Source: Flavobacteriaceae bacterium MAR_2009_75 | GTDB lineage: Bacteria > Bacteroidota > Bacteroidia > Flavobacteriales > Flavobacteriaceae | Reading direction: 5' to 3' | Length of the DNA: 64,000 nt | Assembly: GCA_002813285.1 (NCBI GenBank) | Contig: PHTZ01000001.1 | Location: 2,107,501 to 2,171,500, forward strand | Shown: positions 1-8,150 of the stretch, in pieces | How positions within the stretch are numbered: the first letter of the stretch is position 1 | Layout: each line of letters opens with the position of its first letter | Made by a program: the position numbers and the translations under genes | The notes under the pieces: generated by a model | Databases searched by the model: none | Told to the model about the DNA's origin: nothing | What the model saw: only the letters and a program-made list of their open reading frames with translations

Positions 1-2
1 AA

Positions 3-110
3 GACAAACTTTTCGAAAAACGATTTCTCTTTCCTAAATACACCATTGCCGAAAAAGGCTTAGAACCTCTGCCTATTTTAGATAAACAAGGTATTATACC
101 TAGAGAGTAA
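3..110 (+). CDS. C-terminal end of an unidentified protein (partial)
   Basis: An open frame enters from the left edge and stops with TAA at 108-110, giving 35 residues. The fragment (EKRFLFPKYTIAEKGLEPLP region) has a faint resemblance to the C-terminal wing of HxlR-type winged-helix regulators, where a Y-x-LTEKG-x-x-L-x-P-x-L stretch is usual. It is too short to identify. It is followed by about 100 bases with the promoter of the efflux operon. Confidence 0.4.
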   Translation, partial: DKLFEKRFLFPKYTIAEKGLEPLPILDKQGIIPRE

Positions 111-148
111 CTACACTTTATCGGTACTTTCTCCTATTTAACAAAATT

Positions 149-183
149 TTAGTTCGTGTTAGTTCGGTAAAAACCGAACTAAC
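149..183 (+). promoter_or_regulatory. Perfect inverted-repeat operator with an extra half-site before the efflux operon
   Basis: Bases 158-168 (GTTAGTTCGGT) and 173-183 (ACCGAACTAAC) are exact reverse complements with a 4-base AAAA spacer. An additional half-site, TTAGTTCG, lies at 149-156, 10 bases upstream of the matching part of the left arm. The repeat ends just before the -7 element at 186-193, so a bound dimer would block RNA polymerase. The likely ligand is the GbsR-like product of the next gene (autoregulation); the terminal TetR protein is the alternative. Confidence 0.75.
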
Positions 184-185
184 CG

Positions 186-193
186 TACTTTTG
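186..193 (+). promoter_or_regulatory. Bacteroidetes-type -7 promoter element of the efflux operon
   Basis: TACTTTTG matches the TAnnTTTG consensus of the Bacteroidota housekeeping sigma factor and would start transcription near base 200, about 14 bases before the first ATG. No good -33 TTTG is seen; that position falls inside the inverted repeat, as expected for a tightly repressed promoter. Confidence 0.6.
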
Positions 194-213
194 CGCTCTG
201 AATTCGTAATATT

Positions 214-699
214 ATGTCTAGAGAAGAAGTCAAAAAACAATTAATTGAAGACCTAGGGGTACATTTTGAGAATATGTATCAAATACCTCCTTTGGCCGCT
301 CGCTTGTATGCTAGTCTAGTATTGACCGAGCAAGATGGGCTGACCTTTGAAGATTGCCAACACCGTCGTGGTGCCAGTAAAAGCTCTATTTCTAGTGCAT
401 TAAACCTGCTATTAAAAATGGAGACCATCTCTTACTTTACTAAGCCGGGCGACCGTAAACGCTATTTTAAAGTTTCAGAAAGTGGCACTTTCTTTTTAAA
501 CAAACTGCAAGAACGTTTAAAACTTTTTAAAGAAGAGAAAGTCATTATTAATAAAATATCAGGTTATCATCAATCGTACAATCCTGAAAAATTCAAAAAA
601 AACAAGCCTAAAACTGATACGTACCTCCATTTTGTAAACGAAAGCGAGCATTTGCTTAACCAGAGTATCGACAAATTAAAATCACTAAACGATAAATAA
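214..699 (+). CDS. GbsR/MarR-like winged-helix transcriptional regulator
   Basis: This is a 161-residue cytoplasmic DNA-binding protein of the GbsR type within the MarR superfamily. The helix-turn-helix covers about residues 40-90 (LTFEDCQ...GASKSSISSALNLLLKM), followed by a wing with a GDRKRYF motif and a C-terminal amphipathic helical part for dimerisation. It is the first gene of an operon with the RND adaptor 19 bases downstream. A perfect inverted repeat covers its own promoter, so it most likely represses itself and the pump and is released by a toxic compound. The family call is firm, the ligand is unknown. Confidence 0.8.
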   Translation: MSREEVKKQLIEDLGVHFENMYQIPPLAARLYASLVLTEQDGLTFEDCQHRRGASKSSISSALNLLLKMETISYFTKPGDRKRYFKVSESGTFFLNKLQERLKLFKEEKVIINKISGYHQSYNPEKFKKNKPKTDTYLHFVNESEHLLNQSIDKLKSLNDK

Positions 700-718
700 A
701 CGAAGAACAGCGAATATC

Positions 719-1795
719 ATGAATGTAAAAACCATATATATAGCACTAGCCGGCCTTTTGCTTTTTGTTAGTTGCAAAGAAACTCAAGAAAGTGCACCGC
801 AACAACAAAGCGCTCCTTCCCTAAAGGTCATACAACTCAAAAAACAAGATGTTACCACCTATGACCTGTACTCAACTTCTATACAAGGAAAACAGAATGT
901 TGAGATCAGACCAAAAGTCTCTGGCTTTATTCAAGAAATATATGTTGAAGAGGGCCAAAAGGTTAAAAAAGGCCAACTGCTATTTAAACTAGAGACCGAG
1001 TCTCTAACACAAGATGCCAATGCGGCACAAGCTTCGGTAAACGCAGCACAAGTAGAAGTCGATAAGTTAAAGCCCTTGGTCGAGAAAAATATCATCAGTA
1101 GCGTTCAATTAGAAACTGCCAAAGCTCAGCTAGAACAGGCTAAAAGCGCCTACCAGAGTATCTCTGCCAACATAGGTTATAGCCGTGTGACTAGCCCGGT
1201 AGACGGGTATATTGGCGAAATACCTTTTAAAGTGGGAACATTAGTTAGCAATACTACAACCACACCATTAACTACAGTATCTGATATTAGTGAAGTACGT
1301 GCTTATTTTTCTCTAAATGAAAAAGAACTACTAGAAATTAAACAACGTGTCGCCAAAGAAGGTAGAACCATAGACATAAAAAAAGCTCCCGAAGTTGAGC
1401 TCGTAATGGTCAACGGAGAAACCTATTCACATAAAGGTAAAATTGCCATGGTGAACAATATTATCAACAGCTCAACGGGGAGTGTAACCCTCCGCGCAGA
1501 TTTTAAGAACCCGAACCTCATTTTAAGTTCAGGTAGTACAGGAGAAATTAAAATTCCGACGGTAATGAACGAAGTTTTCACTGTTCCTATGACCGCAACG
1601 GTAGATCTTCAAGGAAACAAAATGGTCTATATCGTTTCTCCCGATAATACTATCACCAGTCAAACCATAACCATCGCAGGTCAGACCAAAGACAAGTATA
1701 TAGTTAAAGAAGGTTTGGAAGAAGGTTCAAAATTGGTTGTTGAAGGTGTATCTAAACTTAAGAGCGGGCAAACCATCAGTCCTGTAGAAAACTAA
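719..1795 (+). CDS. RND efflux periplasmic adaptor (AcrA/MexA-like lipoprotein)
   Basis: This membrane-fusion protein links the inner-membrane pump and the outer-membrane channel of a tripartite exporter. It is 358 residues long, normal for the HlyD/AcrA family. The N-terminus is a lipoprotein signal (hydrophobic run ending LLFVSC, Cys 20). A biotinyl-lipoyl-like part follows (IRPKVSGFIQEIYVEEGQ), then an alpha-helical hairpin rich in Ala and Gln (about 95-150), then beta-barrel and membrane-proximal domains. It sits 21 bases before the pump gene. Substrate cannot be read from sequence. Confidence 0.92.
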   Translation: MNVKTIYIALAGLLLFVSCKETQESAPQQQSAPSLKVIQLKKQDVTTYDLYSTSIQGKQNVEIRPKVSGFIQEIYVEEGQKVKKGQLLFKLETESLTQDANAAQASVNAAQVEVDKLKPLVEKNIISSVQLETAKAQLEQAKSAYQSISANIGYSRVTSPVDGYIGEIPFKVGTLVSNTTTTPLTTVSDISEVRAYFSLNEKELLEIKQRVAKEGRTIDIKKAPEVELVMVNGETYSHKGKIAMVNNIINSSTGSVTLRADFKNPNLILSSGSTGEIKIPTVMNEVFTVPMTATVDLQGNKMVYIVSPDNTITSQTITIAGQTKDKYIVKEGLEEGSKLVVEGVSKLKSGQTISPVEN

Positions 1796-1816
1796 TAGAA
1801 AGAAAAGCACAAACTT

Positions 1817-4800
1817 ATGTTTCAAAAATTTATAGATAGACCGGTACTTTCTACCGTAATATCAGTTATAATCGTAATTCTGGGGGTTTTAGGCCTTACA
1901 ACCTTACCCGTAGAACAATACCCAGAAATTGCACCGCCTACCGTACAGGTGTCAGCTACCTATACTGGGGCAAACGCAACTACCGTATTGAACAGTGTAG
2001 TTGTACCATTAGAAGAACAAATTAATGGTGTAGAGGGAATGACGTATATGACCTCAACAGCCAGTAATGACGGTACCGCAAGTATAAGTGTTTTCTTTGA
2101 ATTGGGTACAGACCCTGATATTGCCGCTGTAAACGTTCAAAACCGTGTTTCTAGGGCAAACAGTGTATTACCGCAGTCTGTAATTAGTACCGGCGTTACT
2201 ACTCAAAAGTCTCAAAATAGTTCGTTGATGATATTTTCGATTTTTTCGGAAAACGAGAACTATGATGCCACTTTTGTAGAGAACTATGCCAAAATTAACC
2301 TAGTACCAAAACTTAAAAGAATTTACGGAGTTGGTAATGTAAATGTTTTTGGCTCTAAGGATTACTCTATGCGTATATGGATCGACCCTGATAAAATGGC
2401 AGCTTTTAATGTAGTTCCATCCGATATTCAAGCAGCTCTAACAGAACAGAATACTGAAGCTGCCACAGGTAAAATTGGTGAAAATGCAGATGGGGTTTAT
2501 GAATATGTATTAAAGTATAGTGGTCGATTAGATGATATTTCAGAATACGAGAATATTATTCTTAAAACTACTGAAGATGGAGGTTTCTTGAGGCTAAAAG
2601 ACGTTGCTACTATAGAAATGGGCGCCTTTAATTATGCCCGTAAAAATTACGGTATGGGTAACCCTGGGGTTGCCGTAGGGGTTTACCAAACATCGGGCTC
2701 TAACGCCAATCAAATTATTGAGGAGATAGAAACTATTTTAGAAGAGAGCAAAGCCGAATTTCCTGAAGGTTTAGACTATGTAGTTCCTTTTAACACCAAA
2801 GATTTCTTAGATGCATCTATAGACCATGTAGTACAGACCTTAATCGAGGCCTTTATATTGGTATTTATTGTAGTATTCCTATTCTTGCAAGATTTTAGGT
2901 CTACTTTAATTCCTGCCATAGCGGTACCTGTAGCTATTGTAGGTACATTTTTCTTCCTGCAAATCTTTGGGTATTCTATAAACATGCTCACCCTTTTTGC
3001 TATGATTCTCGCCATTGGTATTGTGGTGGATGATGCAATTGTGGTGGTGGAAGCGGTACATGCAAAACTAGAAGACGGTGCAACCTCGGCCAAATCGGCA
3101 ACTAAATCTGCCATGAGCGAAATATCTGGTGCCATTATCTCTATTACCTTGGTAATGTCTGCGGTATTTATTCCAGTTTCCTTTATTGAAGGTTCATCAG
3201 GTGTATTTTATCAGCAATTCGGTATCACCTTAGCGGTAGCGATCTTAATTTCAGCAGTAAATGCCTTAACATTAAGTCCGGCATTGGCGGCCTTGTTCTT
3301 AAAACCTCACACCGAGGAGCACGGTAAAAAACAAAATATAAAAGATCGGTTTTTTAACGGCTTTAACCGCGGTTTTAATGCGGTTACCGATAAATATATG
3401 GGTGCGGTACAAACCTTGATCAGAAGAAAGTGGTTGGGTATAGGTCTTTTGGTAATATTCTCTGGTTTGGCGGTCTATTTATTTCAATCTACGCCATCTG
3501 GCTTTGTACCAAACGAGGATAGAGGTATCATTTTTGCCAATGTGAGTATGCCCCCTGGTACTACTTTAGAGCAAACAGAGAAGACCTTGATGAAACTGGA
3601 TTCTATTTATGAATCGATGGATATTATTGATAACAGGTTAACTGTTTCCGGTTTTAGTTTATTAAACCGAGTTAGCGCCGGATCCTACGGTTTCTCTGTA
3701 ATGAAACTACAAGATTGGAGCGAACGTAAAGAAGATTCTCAATCTGTTGAAGCTACATTAAAAAAGCTTTACGGAGTTTCAGCAGCGTTCAAAGATGCAC
3801 AAATCATCTACTTTACGCCACCAAGTATTCAGGGGTTCGGTACATCATCAGGGTTTGAAGTTCAGTTACAGAGTAAAGATGGAGCCGATTATGCAGCCAT
3901 TGATGAAGTTAAAAACCAGTTTTTGGGTGCACTTAACCAACGCCCAGAAATTCAATATGCCATATCGCAATTTAATCCTAATTATCCGCAATATGAGTTA
4001 GACGTAGATGTTGAAAAAATAAAGATGGCCGGTTTCTCGACCACTAATATTTTCAATGCTTTACAGGGGTATTACGGTGGAATCTACTCTACCGATTTTA
4101 ATAAGTTCGGTAAGCAATATCGGGTCATGATACAAGCAAAACCAGAAGATAGAGCTGATGAAAATTCACTTAATAAAATTTATGTTAGAAATACAGAAGG
4201 TGAATCTGTTGCCGTAAGTCAGTTTGTAGGTCTAGATAAAATTTACGGTCCTGAGTCGGTTGAACGTTTTAATCTGCTAAGCTCTGTTAAAGTAACTGGT
4301 GCACCTAATACCGGTTTTAGTACGGGTGATGCCTTAACGGCTATTGAAGAGGTTGCCGCAGAAGTGCTTCCAAATAGTTATACCTATGAATATTCTGGCT
4401 TAACACGAGAAGAAAGTGCCTCTGGTAGTACAACCATTATCATTTTTATATTGAGTTTGGTCTTTGTGTATTTCTTATTGAGTGCACAGTACGAAAGTTA
4501 CATTTTACCTTTCGCCATTCTACTTTCATTGCCATTTGGTCTTGCCGGTGCCATACTGTTCATTAATCTTGGCGGCTTGGAAAATAACATCTATTTCCAG
4601 ATCGCACTGATTATGCTTATTGGTCTATTGGCTAAAAATGCCATTCTGATTGTGGAATTTGCATTACAGCGCAGACAGTCTGGCATGGGTCTTTGGGATG
4701 CTGCTATTGAAGGTGCCAAAGCTAGGTTTAGACCCATTATTATGACCTCACTTGCCTTTATATTCGGGTTATTGCCATTGGCATTATCATCAGGAGTTGG

Positions 4801-4972
4801 TGCAATTGGTAATCAATCTATCGGTATGAGTGCGGTAGGTGGTATGTTAATAGGAACCATATTAGGTGTATTCATTATTCCTGTTCTGTTCGTGATATTT
4901 CAGTCTTTACAAGAACGATTTTCTGGAGTTCCGAACAATGCCAGTGAAGAAGATAAAGTCTTAAATGCTTAA
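1817..4972 (+). CDS. RND multidrug efflux pump, inner-membrane subunit (AcrB/MexB, HAE1 type)
   Basis: This is the proton-driven pump of the tripartite exporter. The 1051 residues match the full HAE1 length: TM1 at the start (FIDRPVLSTVISVIIV), two large periplasmic loops, and two groups of membrane helices. The TM4 motif GIVVDDAIVVVEAV contains the paired Asp of the proton relay, and the TM10 motif LAKNAILIVEFA contains the relay Lys. It is co-transcribed with adaptor and channel; the start of the channel gene lies close after its stop. HAE1 pumps export hydrophobic and amphiphilic drugs, dyes or bile-salt-like compounds. Confidence 0.95.
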   Translation: MFQKFIDRPVLSTVISVIIVILGVLGLTTLPVEQYPEIAPPTVQVSATYTGANATTVLNSVVVPLEEQINGVEGMTYMTSTASNDGTASISVFFELGTDPDIAAVNVQNRVSRANSVLPQSVISTGVTTQKSQNSSLMIFSIFSENENYDATFVENYAKINLVPKLKRIYGVGNVNVFGSKDYSMRIWIDPDKMAAFNVVPSDIQAALTEQNTEAATGKIGENADGVYEYVLKYSGRLDDISEYENIILKTTEDGGFLRLKDVATIEMGAFNYARKNYGMGNPGVAVGVYQTSGSNANQIIEEIETILEESKAEFPEGLDYVVPFNTKDFLDASIDHVVQTLIEAFILVFIVVFLFLQDFRSTLIPAIAVPVAIVGTFFFLQIFGYSINMLTLFAMILAIGIVVDDAIVVVEAVHAKLEDGATSAKSATKSAMSEISGAIISITLVMSAVFIPVSFIEGSSGVFYQQFGITLAVAILISAVNALTLSPALAALFLKPHTEEHGKKQNIKDRFFNGFNRGFNAVTDKYMGAVQTLIRRKWLGIGLLVIFSGLAVYLFQSTPSGFVPNEDRGIIFANVSMPPGTTLEQTEKTLMKLDSIYESMDIIDNRLTVSGFSLLNRVSAGSYGFSVMKLQDWSERKEDSQSVEATLKKLYGVSAAFKDAQIIYFTPPSIQGFGTSSGFEVQLQSKDGADYAAIDEVKNQFLGALNQRPEIQYAISQFNPNYPQYELDVDVEKIKMAGFSTTNIFNALQGYYGGIYSTDFNKFGKQYRVMIQAKPEDRADENSLNKIYVRNTEGESVAVSQFVGLDKIYGPESVERFNLLSSVKVTGAPNTGFSTGDALTAIEEVAAEVLPNSYTYEYSGLTREESASGSTTIIIFILSLVFVYFLLSAQYESYILPFAILLSLPFGLAGAILFINLGGLENNIYFQIALIMLIGLLAKNAILIVEFALQRRQSGMGLWDAAIEGAKARFRPIIMTSLAFIFGLLPLALSSGVGAIGNQSIGMSAVGGMLIGTILGVFIIPVLFVIFQSLQERFSGVPNNASEEDKVLNA

Positions 4973-4982
4973 GAATTACAAA

Positions 4983-6383
4983 ATGAAAAAACAGAATAAC
5001 ATCAAATATTTAGTCGTTTTGGTATTGCCGCTCTTGTTACAATCTTGTTTTGTAGCCAAGAACTACGAGCGACCAGAATTAGAGACCGAAAATCTTTACC
5101 GAACAGACCAACTGCCACAGGATAGTATTTCTATGGCAGAGGTTTCCTGGAGAGAAATTTTTAAAGACCCTCAACTTCAAAATTATATTGAGAAAGGGTT
5201 GAGCAATAACCTAGATATTCGAATTGCGATACAAAATGTCGCCAGTGCGGAAGCTTATTTAAAGCAAGGGAAAGCAGGCTATTACCCCACACTGACCGGA
5301 ACAGCAAGTGTTACCCGTACCAAAAACTCCGAGAACAGCCAGTTCGGTAGTATTTTTAGTGAAGCCATAGAACAATACCAATTATCTGGTAATCTTTCTT
5401 GGGAGGCTGATATTTGGGGAAAAATACGAAGCACTAAAAGAGCATCAAATGCCAGTTATTTGCAAAGTATAGCCGCTCACCAAGCAGTAAAAACCCAATT
5501 GGTAGCGAGAATTGCCGACACCTATTATCAACTATTGGCACTAGACCGACAACAAAAGGTTACCAAAGAAACTTTAGAGGCTAGAAAAAGTAGTTTAGAA
5601 ACTACGAAAGCCTTAAAAGAAGCTGGTCAGGTTACTGAAGCTGGAGTTAAGCAAACCGAAGCCCAAGTGCATACCACAGAAATTATACTAATAGATTTAG
5701 AGAACAGCATTAAACTCTTAGAAAATAGCTTCTGTTTGTTATTAGGAGAACCTTCACATACTATAGAACGCGGTCAACTGAACGGGCAAGTAATCAACAC
5801 AGAACTTAAGACGGGCGTTTCTTCTTTGCTACTCGCCAATAGACCAGATGTAATACAGGCAGAGTATGCCTTGGTAAATGCTTTTGAGCTCACAAATGTT
5901 GCCAAAAGCAGCTTGTACCCTAGCTTAACGCTAACCGCTACTGGTGGCTTACAAAGTTTAGAACTTGATAATTGGTTAGATGCCTCCTCTTTATTCTCCA
6001 CCTTGGTAGGATCATTGACCCAACCCATTTTTAACGGTAGAAAATTAAGAACTCAACTTGAGGCTGCTCGTGCACAACAAGAGCAGGCATTGCTAAGTTA
6101 TAAGAAGAGTTTACTGGTAGCGGGCCAAGAAGTTTCAAACGCTCTTTATAATTATGAAGCTGAGACCAAAAAGTTAAACGCCAGAAAAAAGGAGTTAGAT
6201 TCTTATTCACTTGCAGAAGATTATTCAGAAGAATTATTGAACAATGGTCTTGTTAACTATTTAGAGGTGCTTACAGCACGCCAAAATGCATTGAACTCAG
6301 AACTGAACCTTATAGATTCAAAATATGGGCAATTGAGTTCTACTGTTGAATTATATAGAGCATTAGGTGGCGGGTGGCAATAA
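4983..6383 (+). CDS. RND efflux outer-membrane channel (TolC/NodT family lipoprotein)
   Basis: This outer-membrane factor forms the exit duct of the pump. I prefer the ATG at 4983, because it puts the basic MKKQNN directly before the hydrophobic run and the lipobox LLQSC; an in-frame ATG at 4965, overlapping the pump stop by 8 bases, would add a non-signal-like MLKNYK. The mature part has two OEP repeats with long helices and the typical WEADIWGKIR motif near residue 145 and NRPDVIQAEYAL near 290. It is followed after 15 bases by a TetR gene. Confidence 0.92.
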   Translation: MKKQNNIKYLVVLVLPLLLQSCFVAKNYERPELETENLYRTDQLPQDSISMAEVSWREIFKDPQLQNYIEKGLSNNLDIRIAIQNVASAEAYLKQGKAGYYPTLTGTASVTRTKNSENSQFGSIFSEAIEQYQLSGNLSWEADIWGKIRSTKRASNASYLQSIAAHQAVKTQLVARIADTYYQLLALDRQQKVTKETLEARKSSLETTKALKEAGQVTEAGVKQTEAQVHTTEIILIDLENSIKLLENSFCLLLGEPSHTIERGQLNGQVINTELKTGVSSLLLANRPDVIQAEYALVNAFELTNVAKSSLYPSLTLTATGGLQSLELDNWLDASSLFSTLVGSLTQPIFNGRKLRTQLEAARAQQEQALLSYKKSLLVAGQEVSNALYNYEAETKKLNARKKELDSYSLAEDYSEELLNNGLVNYLEVLTARQNALNSELNLIDSKYGQLSSTVELYRALGGGWQ

Positions 6384-6398
6384 GAGTTATACCCGATT

Positions 6399-6923
6399 AT
6401 GTCAAATAAAAATACATTTCTAGAACAAGCATTAACCCTCTTTACCCAATATGGTTGTAAAAGGGTCAGCATGAACGATCTTGCCCATGCCTTAGGTGTT
6501 TCTAAAAAGACTCTTTATGCACATTTTAAGCATAAAGACGAACTTGTTCTAGAATGTGTTTCTTTATTGTTACGGCGCTCTCATACGAAAATGAGTCGTT
6601 TTTTTTATAATGCCAAGCCTTCGGTCGACCCCATTAAAAGTATAACTCATATTTACCGAATAGCCCTAAAAGAACTCAGAAACTTGAGTCCGACCTTTAT
6701 TTATAGTCTTAAAAAATACTATCAAAATGCTTATAAATTATATGAAGATTTTCGCCAAAAAATAGTGTGGACATACATTCTAAACTTACTAGAACAGGCG
6801 AAGAATAGGGGCCAAGTACGTGAAAATATTAATCTGAAGCTGATTTGTGAACTTTTTCTATTACGAATTGACGATATCATCTTGCCCCACAGTGATTTCT
6901 TCAATAGCTATACTACCGAATAA
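6399..6923 (+). CDS. TetR/AcrR-family transcriptional regulator
   Basis: A 174-residue regulator with the TetR helix-turn-helix at about residues 20-55 (MNDLAHALGVSKKTLYAHFKHKDELV), followed by a divergent all-helical ligand-binding part. It is the last gene of the efflux operon, 15 bases behind the channel gene. The exporter is therefore bracketed by two unrelated repressor types. TetR proteins in such positions usually repress the linked pump, but no second clear palindrome is seen by the promoter, so its target could also lie elsewhere. Confidence 0.88.
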   Translation: MSNKNTFLEQALTLFTQYGCKRVSMNDLAHALGVSKKTLYAHFKHKDELVLECVSLLLRRSHTKMSRFFYNAKPSVDPIKSITHIYRIALKELRNLSPTFIYSLKKYYQNAYKLYEDFRQKIVWTYILNLLEQAKNRGQVRENINLKLICELFLLRIDDIILPHSDFFNSYTTE

Positions 6924-6989
6924 TTGCTTGAGCATTTGATTATCGTACCCCTACAGGGCATCAAAAGGTGATGAACAAAAAGTATTTGT

Positions 6990-7457
6990 TTACCATTTTC
7001 TAAAAGGGTTTTTACCCAGCTGTGAATTGTAGTATTTAATATCGCCTGTAACTTCCTCCCCCAACCAATCGGGTTTTTGAAATCTTTCTTTTTCTGCGGA
7101 TAATTCTACTTCGGCAATAGTCAACCCCTCATTATCACCATAAAATTCATCTACCTCAAAAATATGATTGCCAACGGGTACCAAGTATCTGGTTTTATCA
7201 ATAATTCCCTTTTCACACAGAATTATAAGCTGCTCAGCCTCTTTAACTGTAATTGTATGCTCCCATTCAAAGCGTGTGGTGCCCGCTTCATTTGATTTAC
7301 CCTTAACGGTCAAGAATCCCGAATCGCCTTTAATTCTAACACGCACCGTACGTTCAGGATCGGTATTTAAAAAACCCTGTACAATACGCTCTCTGGAGGT
7401 AGCAACCGTCTTATAATCTACGGATTTTACCAAAAATTTTCTTTCTATTTCTATCAC
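6990..7457 (-). CDS. CYTH-domain protein (triphosphate tunnel metalloenzyme)
   Basis: This 155-residue protein consists of one CYTH domain. The hallmark N-terminal ExExK signature is present (IEIERKFLV), and alternating charged beta strands follow (RTVRVRIKGDSGFLTVKGK, FEVDEFYGDNEGLTIAEVEL). The fold binds triphosphates with a divalent metal; bacterial single-domain members are mostly inorganic triphosphatases or adenylate-cyclase-like enzymes. Its start overlaps the stop of the upstream NAD(P)-binding gene by 4 bases, so the two are translationally coupled. Confidence 0.85.
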   Translation of the reverse strand: MIEIERKFLVKSVDYKTVATSRERIVQGFLNTDPERTVRVRIKGDSGFLTVKGKSNEAGTTRFEWEHTITVKEAEQLIILCEKGIIDKTRYLVPVGNHIFEVDEFYGDNEGLTIAEVELSAEKERFQKPDWLGEEVTGDIKYYNSQLGKNPFRKW

Positions 7458-8122
7458 TTGCCCGCTAGTTCTTTGATTTTATCCGATTCTATTCTATTGG
7501 TTTCATAACTGTTATTGGCTAACCACAACATACATTCTGCAATAGTGCCGGGTTCTATAGAACGGTATTTTTCTAGACCTCCCACTAAAACCAAATTGGC
7601 CAATTTCATCACCTGCTTAAAAATCCATTCGCCCAACCTCTTTTCTTTCCGCTTTCCTCCAATGAGCGATGGTCGTAAAATATAGGTGTTTTCAATTCTC
7701 TGTTCTAAAACGGCATCCTCCATTTGCCCTTTCATCCTATTATAAAAAATCTTGCTTTGGGCATTGGCTCCCAAGGCGGAAATCACCACAAAGGTTGAAA
7801 TTTTATTTTCTTTACATAATCGAGCCGCCGTCACGGGAATTCCGTAATCTATTTTTTCATAAACCTCCTTATCTGGGGTTTTAGACTTGGTAGTACCTAT
7901 GCAGCAAAACACTTCATCAGCCTTAAATTCGTTCTTAAAACTTGACAAATTCAATAAATCGCCTAAATGTTCCTCCAATTTTGGGTGATCAAAACCTACC
8001 GACGATCGGGAAAATAATTTCACTTTACCATACCTATCATCTTCTAGTAAAAATTCCAGAAGTCTTCCTCCAGTTAGCCCTGTAGCACCAAGAATAATCG
8101 CTGTCTTTTCTGTTTCCTTCAT
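7454..8122 (-). CDS. NAD(P)-binding Rossmann protein (atypical short-chain dehydrogenase, HTATIP2/YbjT type)
   Basis: 222 residues with an N-terminal dinucleotide-binding motif ILGATGLTGGRLLEFL (about 10-25), a CCIGTTKSKTP segment typical of the HTATIP2/TIP30-like NAD(P)H-binding group, and a FVVISALGAN strand where short-chain dehydrogenases carry the catalytic Ser. Such proteins act on unknown substrates or as redox sensors. It is coupled to the CYTH gene downstream and diverges from dinB with only 28 bases between the two start codons. Confidence 0.8.
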   Translation of the reverse strand: MKETEKTAIILGATGLTGGRLLEFLLEDDRYGKVKLFSRSSVGFDHPKLEEHLGDLLNLSSFKNEFKADEVFCCIGTTKSKTPDKEVYEKIDYGIPVTAARLCKENKISTFVVISALGANAQSKIFYNRMKGQMEDAVLEQRIENTYILRPSLIGGKRKEKRLGEWIFKQVMKLANLVLVGGLEKYRSIEPGTIAECMLWLANNSYETNRIESDKIKELAGK

Positions 8123-8138
8123 CCAACTAAATATAACT

Positions 8139-8146
8139 TAATTTTG
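8139..8146 (+). promoter_or_regulatory. -7 element of dinB, almost touching the start codon
   Basis: TAATTTTG fits TAnnTTTG. Transcription would begin 5-7 bases downstream, at or next to the ATG at 8151, so the transcript may be leaderless. Confidence 0.5.
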
Positions 8147-8150
8147 TAGC

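Noticed and set aside
2776-3135. 119-codon open frame opposite the RND pump gene
   Set aside because: Shadow of the pump's membrane helices, no start context and no homologous motif.
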